Of a stretch of 64,000 nt of DNA, positions 12,916 to 26,625 are shown in pieces. The notes beneath the pieces were generated by a model. The model searched no databases. It was given only the letters and a program-made list of their open reading frames with translations, and had not been told where the DNA came from. Made by a program: the position numbers and the translations under genes. The first letter of the stretch is position 1, and each line of letters begins with the position of its first letter. The DNA comes from Panagrolaimus kolymaensis (Eukaryota > Nematoda > Chromadorea > Rhabditida > Panagrolaimidae): NCBI GenBank assembly GCA_028622995.1, contig JAJQJQ010000010.1:3534001-3598000 (forward strand), read 5' to 3'.

Positions 12916-13169
12916 AGGGAGTGTCTCAGCAAACGAGAAAACTCCTTACAGCGGGTGTTCCTAGCCCGAAAGTTTTTTTTCATTGCCTCAAAAGCTTACA
13001 AAGAGCTTCAAATTTTTTGTAGCTTTTTGTAGCACTTTGTTTTTTTTTCTCAAAATACTACAAAAAGCTACAAAAATTCGTAGCACTTTGTAAGCTTTTG
13101 AGACAATGAACTTTCGGGCTAGGAACACCCGCTGTAGTAAAAGTTTTCTCGTTTGCTGAGACACTCCCT
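12916..13169. mobile_element. 254-bp foldback MITE with TTAA flanks
   Basis: Both ends carry the same sequence inverted: AGGGAGTGTCTCAGCAAACG at the left and its reverse complement ending CACTCCCT at the right. The terminal inverted repeats extend about 85 bp per side with a few small differences and include a CGGGTGTTCCTAGCCCGAAA segment. The centre is also largely self-complementary (TACAAAAAGCTAC-type words). The element is flanked by TTAA at 12912-12915 and 13170-13173, which fits a TTAA target duplication; a TA duplication with two extra bases cannot be excluded. There is no coding capacity. It separates two gene relics. Confidence 0.88.
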
Positions 13170-13173
13170 TTAA

Positions 13174-13381
13174 GTAGTTGTTTTCTGTAACCCTGGCAGA
13201 CTTACATCGATTTCAAAATCAATTATGGCAATGAGAACATTTCTTCCATCGTAATCCGGATATTTTCTCAAGAACTTTGGCTGTAATTAACATGTTTCCT
13301 AAAAGTTTTAAAAAAAGAAGTATTTACCTGTTGAGTAATTTCTTTTGGAATGTAATATTTAATTTCTTCCTCTTCGATCAT
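13174..13381 (-). pseudogene. tripeptidyl-peptidase II (TPP-2) N-terminal fragment
   Basis: From the ATG at 13379-13381 the frame reads MIEEEEIKYYIPKEITQQ, then a small intron (GTAAAT...TTACAG), then [19 protein letters not shown], then [17 protein letters not shown] and a stop at the edge of the MITE. This closely follows the start of the subtilisin-like domain of TPP II (family pattern FL.KYP.YDGR.VLIA.LDTGVDP...PG.Q.TT). The catalytic Asp motif DTG has become DFE, and everything downstream (more than 1,000 residues) is absent. It is therefore a non-functional fragment, probably a partial duplication joined to or cut off by the MITE. The full TPP-2 gene is not in this window. Confidence 0.7.
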
Positions 13382-13957
13382 TATATATGGATATAGCTAC
13401 CAAAAGTAATAAACTTTTTGGTTGATTATAAATTAGTAAATGAAAAAAAAGACTATTATTTTTTTGTTTACTGGCAATCTCTTGATTGCTTGAAACAATT
13501 AAAGTGGTTAAGTATGCCTATCATTTTAATCAATAAAAAATTTTTTTTTAAGTTAGGCATTCCAGGATTGTTTATAATCATATTTTTGTGTATACAAAAC
13601 TATATGCTTGATATGAAACTTTATTTGTCTTTCAACTTTGCTTTAGATACATCAATTATAGAGTAAGATTTTAAAAAGATTTATTTTTTAATAAAAACAA
13701 TTCTAATGTCCGATAAAATGAAAATAAAAATCGTTTAAAATGATATAAAAATTTTTTTGATAAAATTATATTACAGTAACTTTGCCACTCTTGAGTTTGA
13801 TTAAAGCATAGAAACATATCGGGTTTTTTTATTTAAGATAATATGTACATTTATTAACATTTTTTCATTTGGCTGGAAAGAGGTGTGAAATAATCTCAGA
13901 AAAACATAAAATAATTTCTTGGTAAATTAAAAATGCAGTGTAAACGCTACGTCATCA

Positions 13958-14718
13958 TTAGCAGGCCATCATGATAACTAAAATATTCAAATATATATTG
14001 GCAAATTTGAAAAAAAAATGAAACTTCTTTTTAAATCAAATAAAATTATCTTTTTAGATTAATTAAAAAATTTTTACTCACATAACGGTCTAGCGGGATT
14101 TCTGGGATTTATATCATCTGACCCACTAGCATGTTTATGTGCTATAACAACAAATATCATTGTAAATAACATAAAACAAGCAACTGAAAAAATTATAACT
14201 GCACTAATAAAATACGGAAAATATGCATCTGGAATATGGTCATATTTTTAGCTTAAAAAATTATGCGTTTTTTTTACCATTCTTCGTTTCGTTAATATAG
14301 CTTTCAACATTGTCAAGTTTAACTGCTTTTTCAAACCATTTACGTCCATCAAGTCCGAATATTAAAGACATCATAAAATTTATTATTGCAAAAAAGAACT
14401 GAAAAAAATAAAAGTTGTTGGCTTTAGACGTTTGGTCATTTAACTTACAAGTAAAATTTTTGTATTGTTATAGTAAAGTTTATTATCGTAAATTGTAGCA
14501 ACAAATAAATATACAAAAATCAAAGTTGATAAAACACCAAATACTGCATTAATCCTGATAAGCATTACGGTGGATGCAAGTAAACATGATAAAAATATTC
14601 CAATAATTGCAAGTAGCTTTAAGAAAAGCTTAAACGTAAAGAACCCTTTCATCTTATCTGATAAACAAAACCTTTCAGCATTGGATCCACTTTCATTAGT
14701 CGCTTTGGGCTCTTCCAT
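13958..14718 (-). CDS. small four-transmembrane protein, nematode, unknown function
   Basis: Starts MEEPKATNESGSNAERFCL. Exons 14449-14718, about 14285-14399, about 14082-14229 and possibly 13958-13977 keep frame. Four hydrophobic stretches are visible: LFLKLLAIIGIFLSCLLAS, VFGVLSTLIFVYLFVATIY, FFFAIINFMMSLIFGL and ISAVIIFSVACFMLFTMIF. Between TM3 and TM4 is an extracellular-type loop with NET. This is a MARVEL/tetraspan-like layout but I recognise no specific family. The third junction uses a CCAG acceptor inside ATATTCCAGATG. The last exon is uncertain: reading through gives a stop at 14074-14076 (PLCE-stop), but a strong GTGAGT donor overlaps that stop and splicing to a TTTTAG acceptor gives PLFIMMAC-stop at 13958. 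Confidence 0.65.
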
Positions 14719-15460
14719 ATTCTAATAAAATTTAGTATTCTTCCTTTAAAAAAAAATTAATAACCCAAAAAAAGTAAAAACACAATTATTTTTTATTATA
14801 ACAAAAACTTTAATCAAAACTACATATCTTTTTTGTGGTTTTGATAAATAAATGTCGCTTAGCAACTATACTTTTTTACATTTACTTTTAATAATAAAAG
14901 AGTTAATAATTAATCGCAGTGCACATGATTTTTGCGCAGCACGCAATTATTTTATTTTACTTTTCAAACTCCCAAAAAATTAATTAAAAAGCTATTGCAG
15001 TGCTTAAAAGTTTTTGAACACTTTATTTTTTATCCAAACCTTTTGTCTTTAGAAATAACATGACGCAAAATTAACTATAATTTTTAACTCTTTTTATACG
15101 ACGCTTCTTTCATAAAAAAATAATTAGCTTGACGATTTGGTCACAATAAAATATAAATAAAATTAACTAAAAATAGTTCAATAATTCAAGAAAGAACCAT
15201 CAGCAACACTTTTTTAAAGGAGGTTTGTCTTGATTTATTTTTTTGTACTTCATATATCTTTCATTTTATCATCGCCTTGTTGTCAAGTTTTGTAAGAATA
15301 ATAATAACTCTAATTTATTTCTACCAACAAAATATGCAAAAATATTTTATAATTAAAATTTACAAAGAGCACTAAAATTTATTATTTAAATTATTTGTAC
15401 ACAGAAGCATGCTCTTCTTTTTGCAAAATAAAACCAAATATATCACTCTAAATTCTTCTA
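14719..15460. other. intergenic region
   Basis: A+T-rich spacer between the four-TM gene start and the methylmalonyl-CoA mutase stop. AATAAA-like signals near 15365-15440 could serve the mutase transcript. No coding frame is seen. Confidence 0.5.
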
Positions 15461-18063
<2,603 letters not shown>

Positions 18064-18590
18064 GGCTCACTAAAAAGAATTTAATTAAAAGTTTAGAGTT
18101 TTAAAAGATGGAAGATGAATGAATTTATGTGATAAACAACAATAAAAGTTCCAAACTATGAACGTGATAAACGCTGCGACATAAAATGCCAGGAAAAGTA
18201 AAATAACAAACAATAATAAAAATTGCACGTAAACCATCGATTATCAAATTCATTCTTTCTTCATTGTTTTGATTTATTGACAGATTTGTACATGCTTTTT
18301 TAAGGAATCAGTGTTAACAAGAATGTTTGATAAACACTCAACAACGTAAACAAAATCACATTCAATTTTAGTTTTTGCTTGATTAAAAAAAAGAAAAAGA
18401 ATAATTTGCTTTCAAAAGTATATTTTTATTTATTCACATAAACATTCTGAAGAAAAATATACAAGATAGAAATATTTTAAAAAATCTAATAAGCATCTTT
18501 TTTTGAGGATTAAAAAAAGTACTAAACAACAATAAATTTTTGATAGAAAATTTTTGGGCAGCAAAACAAGCTGGTTTAATAAATTTAAAT
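18064..18590. other. spacer between methylmalonyl-CoA mutase and AMPK gamma genes
   Basis: About 530 bp, A+T-rich. It holds the mutase promoter and the AMPK gamma 3' UTR. No open frame of note. The distance is larger than the usual approximately 100 bp of nematode operons. Confidence 0.5.
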
Positions 18591-20092
18591 CTAAGCTGAT
18601 GATGCATTTATATGTTCACTTATTGATTGATGAGATAATGCCTGGAGATTCGTTGATGATGTTTTGGGTATTTCCAATACAATATGCCTCAATATATCCG
18701 ATAACGAAATAATTCCAACTACTTGATTTTCAGAATTTGTTACAATAAGCCTATGAACTTCTGCTTTAACAATATGTTCGATAACTTGCATGAGAGTATC
18801 TTGTTCAGAACATTTTCGAACTCCTTCGAACCACTAAAAAAATTAGTTTAAAAGATTAAAAAAAGAATGAATAAAAAAACGAACATCATCCCGATGTCGC
18901 AAAGCTTCAAAAACCGTAACATCCAAATTGTTATACGTTTTATCAGCTGCGAGATTAATAGCATCAAATTTTGCATAAATATCTACCACTCGACCTTCGG
19001 AATCTAAAAGCGGTAAAGCAGAAACCCGTTTTTCCAAGAATATTTTTAGTGCATCGATTAATGGAGTGTCCATGGATATCGTGGAAATATCACCCCATGT
19101 ACCAATCCCAAGTTGTTTGGGAGTTTTATCCATATACTGAGGTTTAGGCAAATCGCTAATCTAAAATTACCATATATTTTAACCCTGACTAAAAAGCAAT
19201 AAATAGACTTACATAAAGGAATAAGAATTTAATAAGGCGTTTATGAGTTAAAATATAACTGATATTACCAGTAGATTGTTCAAGAACAGGTAAGCGATGG
19301 ATTTTTTCATCACAAAGCATTTCCACAGCTCTTTGTAAACTTTCAGCTGGATCAATAGTCACAAAAGGTTTGACATTTCCATTAGCTTCAAAAACAGATC
19401 TCCAAGTTGAAATTTTATGCTCTTCCAATTCTCTCATTCCTTCACTAACTGCACCTTTTTTATAATATCTAAAACCGGGCATTGCATATTTCCTCGATGA
19501 ATTTATACTGCAACAACTTACTTATGCAAAATTTGAATAAAATCCGTAATTGTTAACATTCCAATAAATTCTTGCTTTTCGCTATCCCATAAAGGTGCAG
19601 CTCGGACGCCATTGTAAACCAGCGCAAAGAATGCTTTCCTCACCTTAAAAATAAAATAGTAAATTGTAAAAACATGTGTTAAAAAAAGATAAATACCGGT
19701 AATTCAGTATCAAATACAACAAGTTTAGAGCTATTTGGAATTAAATCATAACATTTATGAGCTTTCATAAATAAAGAATATATACTTTCCTGATTTTCTG
19801 AAAGCAAGCAATTATTAAAAGTTATAAAATAGTAAAGTTTAAAATATACCGAATATAATTTTGTTAATCTCAATTCCACTTGAAGGTGATGAACCATGAA
19901 ATCCTCCCTCGTGAAGAGATGAAGGACTTAAGAATGAACTCTAGAAAAAATTAGTAAAGGATTTAATATTGCAACTAGCATAAAAAGTCTTACATCTCTG
20001 ACTAACATAGCAGTGCTTGATATATCCATATGTGGTGCAGAATTAACCGTAATTTGGTTATTTAAAGACGAATTAAGCGCCATTTCATGCAT
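18591..20092 (-). CDS. AMP-activated protein kinase gamma subunit (four CBS repeats)
   Basis: Seven exons: 19994-20092, 19850-19940, 19697-19797, 19522-19643, 19213-19468, 18885-19160 and 18591-18833. The N-terminal about 60 residues are Ser-rich and not conserved. CBS1 begins at [20 protein letters not shown], followed by [18 protein letters not shown] and [19 protein letters not shown]2 contains [10 protein letters not shown] and [14 protein letters not shown]3 contains [20 protein letters not shown], and CBS4 contains [10 protein letters not shown] and [14 protein letters not shown]. This is the standard PRKAG arrangement, where these loops bind AMP, ADP and ATP and confer energy sensing on the alpha/beta/gamma kinase. 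C. elegans has several aakg genes; the orthologue is not assigned. The start has two in-frame ATGs (MHEMALNSS); the upstream one is used here. The intron before KAFFAL ends in AAG rather than CAG. Confidence 0.93.
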
Positions 20093-21957
20093 TGATTTTT
20101 TTCAATAAATGATAATGGTTTGTATTTCAAAGTTACGAACGAATATAAAAGTTTAGCGCATCATGCAATAAAAATAGTTTTTCTACTGAAATCGATAAAA
20201 TCAATTTGATGACGAGGTGAAATCAAAAGTTTCATATAAGGAATTATAATCACGTTGAACGCAAACATTAAAAAACAAAAACAAAGAACATAAAATTTTA
20301 TCTTTTAAACTTTAAAAAAAACTTTCCGTTAATCACGTGACGTGTCATAAACTTGTAAAAATAGCACAAAAAAAGAATTATGAAAAAGGTAAAAGTTTAT
20401 TGCAAATCAAAAAATTGCCAATAAGAAATTTTGAAGAGATTTAACTCAAAAGTCTTAACGATAAAAAAGATCAATAAAAAAACAATAAAATATTGAACTT
20501 TTTTTTTTCAGGCAAAAAATATATATTTTTAACAAAAAAGTTAATATCATTTATGATGATAAAAATTTTAAAATGCGTTTATTGAATTATAATCCCTCGA
20601 AACTTGGTTTTTACGTGATCAAACTTTGGTCGTTTTTTACATCAAACAAAATTGGTAAAGAAAAAAGAAGAGAATAAAGTGTGACAAGGAAATACATACA
20701 CAACCCGTTGATGATGATGGCGGAGCGGTGTGATGCGAGCAAGCACAAAAGATATGTTCTCCCTCCTTTTTCAAATAAAAAAATGCACCTCGAAAACTAA
20801 AAATGCTGACTTCCCAATAATTTCTTCGTGTTCTTCTTTAACAGAACATTCAATGATTGTGTCCAAGTTTTTGAGTTGATGAAAAGGTGGTAGTGGGCGA
20901 TAGATAAAAAAAAAATTTCGGTTAAAAGAAGGTTTGTTTTTTTGGTAAAAGGAAAATGAATATTCTAAAGCGAGAAACAAAAAGATAAACAAAGAAAGGT
21001 TTATTTCTCCAAAATTTAAAACTAATTTAATTTTAAAGGAAATAATTGAAAAAATATTTCTTTTAAGTGTTTCTTATCTTCCCTTAAATAGCTGCTTAAT
21101 ATCAGATTTTTCTGCTAAAAAAGTAGGCGATAAAAAAAGTTTTTCTTTAATCAATGAAATTAAAAAGCAGCAATCTTTGAAATGACCATAAAAATAAAAG
21201 AAACTTTAACTCTTTTTATGGATTTTTTACAAAACTCATACTCTCATATATTTTTTTAATCGCACGGAAAAAGGCAATAGTTATTAGTTTATAAAAGCAT
21301 TAAATAAATCTCTTTTTTATTTTTATTTTGTAATATGAGCTGACTCTGAAAGTACACACAACTTTTATTTTATATATTTTTTTTTTGCAACGGAGGGTGA
21401 GAGTGACTTGCTGAACAAAAAAAACCTTTTTTTGTTTGGCATAAATGTGCGTAAAAAAGCATGTGACTTTTTTTCGAAGAAAAGAATGAAAAAAAACTTT
21501 GAATTACTTTTTTTGTTTGTTAACCTTTTATAATAGGGTTTTCTTTTCAGCGTGAGTTTCTTTCACTAAATCTAGATTTCCAAATATAAGAAAAATAAAA
21601 CTAATTTTAAACCATCTAAACAAAAAATAACGCGCATTTTGGAAATATAAAATGCTATCAGCCAAGACAACTAGCAACAGCGGTTGCAAAAATAATTTTA
21701 AGGTCAAAGAATAATTACTTTTTCTTTGCTTTCTTTCTTTTTTTCTTTGAAAATAGCATCGGCGTTTCAGCGCTTTTTTGAAGAATTTCCTTAGTCATGT
21801 TTTTTACATTTAAAGTAAAAAACCATTAACTCTTTATGTCGTAGTTGTCTGCTAATTCATAAAGGAAAAAATTGTCTTTATTTGTTTAAGTTTTTTTTGT
21901 ATGTAAGCATGTGTATTAAAGAGATCAATTTATTTTTTACTTTAAAATTTTCCGCTC
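20093..21957. other. 1.9-kb intergenic region upstream of AMPK gamma
   Basis: Between the AMPK gamma start and the RhoGEF stop. It contains the CACGTG site at 20333-20344 and otherwise A/T homopolymers. The frame at 20771-20992 is not coding-like. Confidence 0.55.
20333..20344. promoter_or_regulatory. E-box/CLEAR-like site with CRE half-site
   Basis: TCACGTGACGTG lies about 240 bp upstream of the AMPK gamma start codon. It matches nine of ten bases of the TFEB/HLH-30 CLEAR consensus GTCACGTGAC and contains the CRE half-site TGACG. Function is inferred from motif and position only. Confidence 0.4.
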
Positions 21958-24900
21958 TTAAATTTGCCAAAAAACCAAATGATTACAAGCGTCATCAACG
22001 CCAGTTTCTTCGTTATTATTGTTTATTGAATAATTTTCTACCCCGTTTCCTCCGCTGATTACATAAATCTAAAAAAATATTTTTTTTGGAAATTTGTTTG
22101 CTTCTTATGATTGGAAGAGATTTACCTGATCATATTGTTGTAGGGAAGGTGCATTGAGGGACATTCGACGCTTGTTGAGATTTATCGCAGATGCCAAAGG
22201 GGAAATATTTACAGAAGTTAAAAATCGACATGGACCAATATGGCCAATAGAGCAAACTAAATATTAAAAAAATTCAGTAAATACACAAAAAAAATTTTAA
22301 AATTACCATTAAAATTTGGAATCCAATTACTTTTACTCCTATCCACTGGAGTTGTAAGCAATATACCCGCTGATGTACCTATCCATAACTGATTCCTAGC
22401 ACATAACATTGTGGTAATTCTCAAACTTCCAAGCTTATGATTACGGATGATATCTTCTTTCGCTGAAAACAAATATCTGCCTTCTTGCATTTTAACTAAT
22501 TTAAGCTACTTACTTGACAATGTTTTATTTATAATTGGCGCAATGCTGAATTCAGAAAGGCAATCGAGTGTAAAAGCATTAAGCAATTTCACATTGGTTT
22601 GCTTTTCAAACGCCACAAAAATGATTGATCCAAGAGATGACATAATCGTTATCGTTTCAGTTGAATCGGAACTCAATGCAGCTGTTTTCTAGAATTTTCA
22701 AAAAAAAATTAAAGACAGGTTCGTCAAAAGCAATAATAACAAAAACCTCAACAGCCAAATCAAAACAATTTAATAAATAAACTGAATTTTTTGAAGCAAA
22801 ACAAAGACGATTTGTGACAGCCATCAAACAATTAATTTTTGATGAAAAATTTAATTTTACAGTTTTGGGTGATTCCAAATTCCAATGATTATCTAAAAAA
22901 ACAATTTTTATATTTTGTAATTATCCAAGTTTTTTTCTCACCTTTAGCTCGAGTATAATAAACAAGTTGATTTTGAGCTTTTGAAGACAATGAAACAAAC
23001 ACTCTTTCTTCCACATAAGTTATATCCACGATTGGTAATGGCAATCTTACAGCTTTTTCTCTGGCTTTTAGTCGAACATTATCCAAATAATTAAAAATAT
23101 ATATTTCACCATCCTCATTTCCAATCCACATGGTTGATTGAGCGGGAGAAACACTTTCAGAATCGGAATAGTCCAAATCCGAGGATGAACTTAAATTTTT
23201 TTAATAATATATCAACTCAAAATCTGCAAGTTACCTATCGAGTTCCATTTCACTTTTATCTGATTTTATAGTTTCAGATATTTTTGATCGAGTCCTCCTT
23301 CTTCCTGTTGCAGGGACAGCGCAAATTGCTTTGATTGCTGAATTTCCCATATTCGTTGTGGATTCAACGCTTGGATCACCAACGGCATTTAAAATTGCAA
23401 CTTGACCAGAAAATTTATCTGATGAACAAAGCCACACATTTGGTGCTCCATCAGTTCCTTTTACAATAGCAGGTATTGCAGAATTAAACTAAAATTTTTG
23501 GAGCCCTATTTTTTACATATAAAAATTATGCTTACTGTAAGTCCCTGGCGAGCTCGATGTACTAAAATTGATTTTAATAATGGCGCAGTTTGTTCGTTGT
23601 GCAGCGTATTTCCTAAATAAATTCTTTAAGTTTTTAATTATAAAAAAAAAGTTGTTAGTTTACTCAAAATATTTTTTGCTTCCAAAAATCCATTCTCCCA
23701 TAAAGCTCTTTTTTCAGCATTCGCAAATTGTATTGTAAATGTTTCAATGCCTTCACTAAAATGAATAAAATAATATTTAAAAATTTTTCGAGATAAAATA
23801 AAGCTTACAAAGTTGTAACTTCTAAATTCACTGTTGTCAAATCAGGGTTTGATGTCATTTGTTCTTGAAGTGCTTTTAAATTTGTTACTCTTTGAGAGTA
23901 CATTTCTTCCAAATGTTCCGTAAGCTTCTAAAAAGTGTGTTTTCACAAATGTTTGTCAACCAAACAAATTAAAAGTCACTTACATTATGTTCAGTTTTTA
24001 ACAATTTTGTGAGATCCATAATTTTGCTTACAATATTTACATCTTCCTGAGCATTTCTAAGCTGTTGTTCAACATCCTGCAGCAATGGAATAGTATCTTG
24101 TCCAATTTCAACATCATAAAGTGAAATTTTAATTAAAAGTTTAAATCGATTACTATCCAAAAAATCTGGGGATTGTGTGAAAGTTCGACTCCTTCCTGTG
24201 CCCCGATTTATTAAAGGTCTTCGATAAATACTTGTAACAATCATTTGATCAGACATCATAAAAATGCAACGTTGTTTTTTCTCGCTTTTTGTATCTCTCA
24301 CTGTAACTACATCATATCTATTAAATGTTCGTCCAGGAGATACAAGCTAAAAAAATATACAAAATTTGAGAAGAAAACTAAAATAAAAAATTTACATCAT
24401 CAAGTCCATCAACGATGGCTTCAATTTCACGCAAACGTTGTTCCATTTTTTCTTTTTCTTCTCTTTGACAATTTATAGCAACAGCAAGTTGGTGGACATG
24501 TTGCTGAACCAGCACTAATTTTTCATAATCGCAATGTTCCACAGATGTGTGTTTTACAATTTGCTAAAATCCAATAAATTAAAACTATTTACATTTGAGA
24601 TAATTACCTTTAAAATAAGTTCATAACGAGGCACTCTTTGAATCGGTAAAATTAGCAGAGAATCCAAATCAAGTTTATTTCTATGTTCTCGACTGCAACG
24701 CATATAATATTTTTCAAATGCTGGCCTCTGCCTTGCTTCCCATATTGCTTGTTTAGCATATTTAAAATTATCCACAAAAGCCATAAATGTTTCTATCATG
24801 CTTTGTTTGGTAAACTAAATCAGATATATCTTTCATCATTTAATTAAAAAGTAAGCTATGATCTTACATGAGCTAACAAAACATCGCCAATTACGGTATC

Positions 24901-26625
24901 ATTTTGATGATCCTCTAATCGAGAGCTTAAAGCAATATATAAAACTTGATGATGGGCTAAAATTTCTGGAATTTGATAAAATATTTTATCCACAAGATCA
25001 GAATCAATAAGAGTGGCTTCAAGAGGCTGTTTTAATGGACGCATATATTTCTAAATTGGAAGCATTAGCAAATTATTTTTAACAAAGTCAAATTTATACC
25101 TTTGCAAGATAATCCAAACTTTCAACAAACGTTCTTTCAGTATCAAGTAATTCTCTAATTGCCATATTTCGAATATCTTGATGCCTTCTTAATGATGCTC
25201 TTGATCGCCGTTTCCAAAGCAATTGGTCAGCTTGCATCAAACTTTGTTGTAATTGCCTTTGAGCAACATTTGTTTCTGGTGGCATTAAAAAATTTGGCCT
25301 AAATTAAAAACTTTAAACAAACCTTTAAATAAAGCTGCACTTACTCATATTGCCATTGAATAGGATCTTGTCGAGCTCCACGAAGTGAATTAAGTAGTTT
25401 TGAAAATCTACTAATTCCTGCAATCGAATCTACACCTTTATTGTTTCCCATGCTGCTGGATGCAAATAAATCAGGTTCAGTATCACTTGCACGAAAAATT
25501 CTCATACTTGGACGTGGACGAGGGCTGGAACGATCAGAACCAGAAAACTGTAAATAATTTTCAGGGACTGAAGCCTTCCGTCTTAAAAGTGTTGGAATGG
25601 TATTCGTATGTTGTTTATTCCATGTGTATGAATCAAGAGTTGGCTGAAATTGATTATGCTTGGCTGATGGCAAAAATTGCATGACTCCACGAGGATGTCC
25701 TCCCAAATTTGTTGTAATTCCTTTTAAATTTGAAACTTCCGCTGGAAGAATTGGAGTTGCATCGCTATTTACATTAGTCGGCGATGAACCATTTGAATGT
25801 GGATTTGGAATTTTTAAAACTCTTTGAAGCGATTGAATACTTTCCACTGCATCCCTTAATTCTTCAATATCTGTATTCATAAGTTCATCCTCTGAATCAT
25901 CTTCAGAGACGATACTTTGTCGAGGTGTGGCCCAAACTTCCAATAAGCCCATATCGGTTGCTGTTTTTGCAATACATTTTCGACCCGTAGTTGGTGTAAG
26001 ACCTCTGAGGCCATTTATTCTCGAACTTGATCCTCCACCTCTTTCAGCTGCAGCTTGTTCAAGTTTTTGAGGTAAAGTTTTATATGAATCCAATAAATCA
26101 CGAATTGCATCAATCGTTAACTATAAAAAAAATTTATTTTTCATAAAAAAATATGTCATTGATTAAGTTTTTCTTACCGCCTGTTGTTGTTGTTCAACGC
26201 TAGGTTCGCTGTTTGTTTTACGAAGTGGCAAACTTGCTGAAGAAAGACCATATTTTTCTGCAATTGTTTGTTTAAAAACGATGATAAATAACAAAAAGAA
26301 ATAGAGATTTTTTTCTTACCGGCAGAGAGGCGATTTTTTGCAGTACTTTGTTGACCATAACAATCTGTAGTGGAGAGATAAACATCCGATCGTCTCCTAA
26401 TATTAGCTCATGAATTTTTTTTAACAGTTATTTAAAAGCGTCTTACCTATGACTTTTTGTATGCCGAAACCTCTGCCTTGCTGCGGGCGAAACGGTTGCA
26501 CTGCGTTTTGGTGTTGTTCGCCGCCTTCTGCTTTGCTGATCACTTAATGAATCAGTATCAGAATCATCTGCATCATTATCATTAATACGATCACGTGACG
26601 TCATTATTCTTTTCTTATCTCTCAT
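21958..26625 (-). CDS. Rho guanine nucleotide exchange factor, ARHGEF17/TEM4-like
   Basis: A large multi-exon gene. The start at 26625 (MRDKKRIMTSRDRI) has an in-frame TAG two codons upstream. An Arg/Ser-rich N-terminal region (26625-25341) precedes the DH domain: ELLDTERTFVESLDYLAKV at 25094-25180, FYQIPEILAHHQVLY near 24940 and LDSLLILPIQRVPRYELILK near 24640. A divergent PH-like region follows (24301-24000). The C-terminal half is a WD40-like beta-propeller as in ARHGEF10 and ARHGEF17, with LWIGTSAGILLTTPV preceded by EDIIRNHKLGSLRITTML, MWIGNEDGEIYIFN and a final IYVISGGNGVEN and CNHLVFWQI-stop. The EDIIRNHK and ISGGNG segments fit ARHGEF17 best. Role: GDP-GTP exchange on Rho-family GTPases with control of the actin cytoskeleton. 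Not every internal exon edge was fixed. Confidence 0.88.
26591..26603. promoter_or_regulatory. overlapping E-box and palindromic CRE in RhoGEF exon 1
   Basis: TCACGTGACGTCA combines CACGTG (26592-26597) with the full CRE TGACGTCA (26596-26603). It lies about 20-35 bp inside the coding start of the RhoGEF gene and about 750 bp from the divergent dynein-like gene. It is a good binding site for CREB/ATF or bHLH factors by consensus; use in vivo is not shown. Confidence 0.4.

Noticed and set aside
13418..13666. 82-codon plus-strand ORF with hydrophobic stretch
   Set aside because: Phe/Lys/Ile-rich as expected from A+T-rich DNA; no splice partners, no domain, and it begins next to the relic's 5' end.
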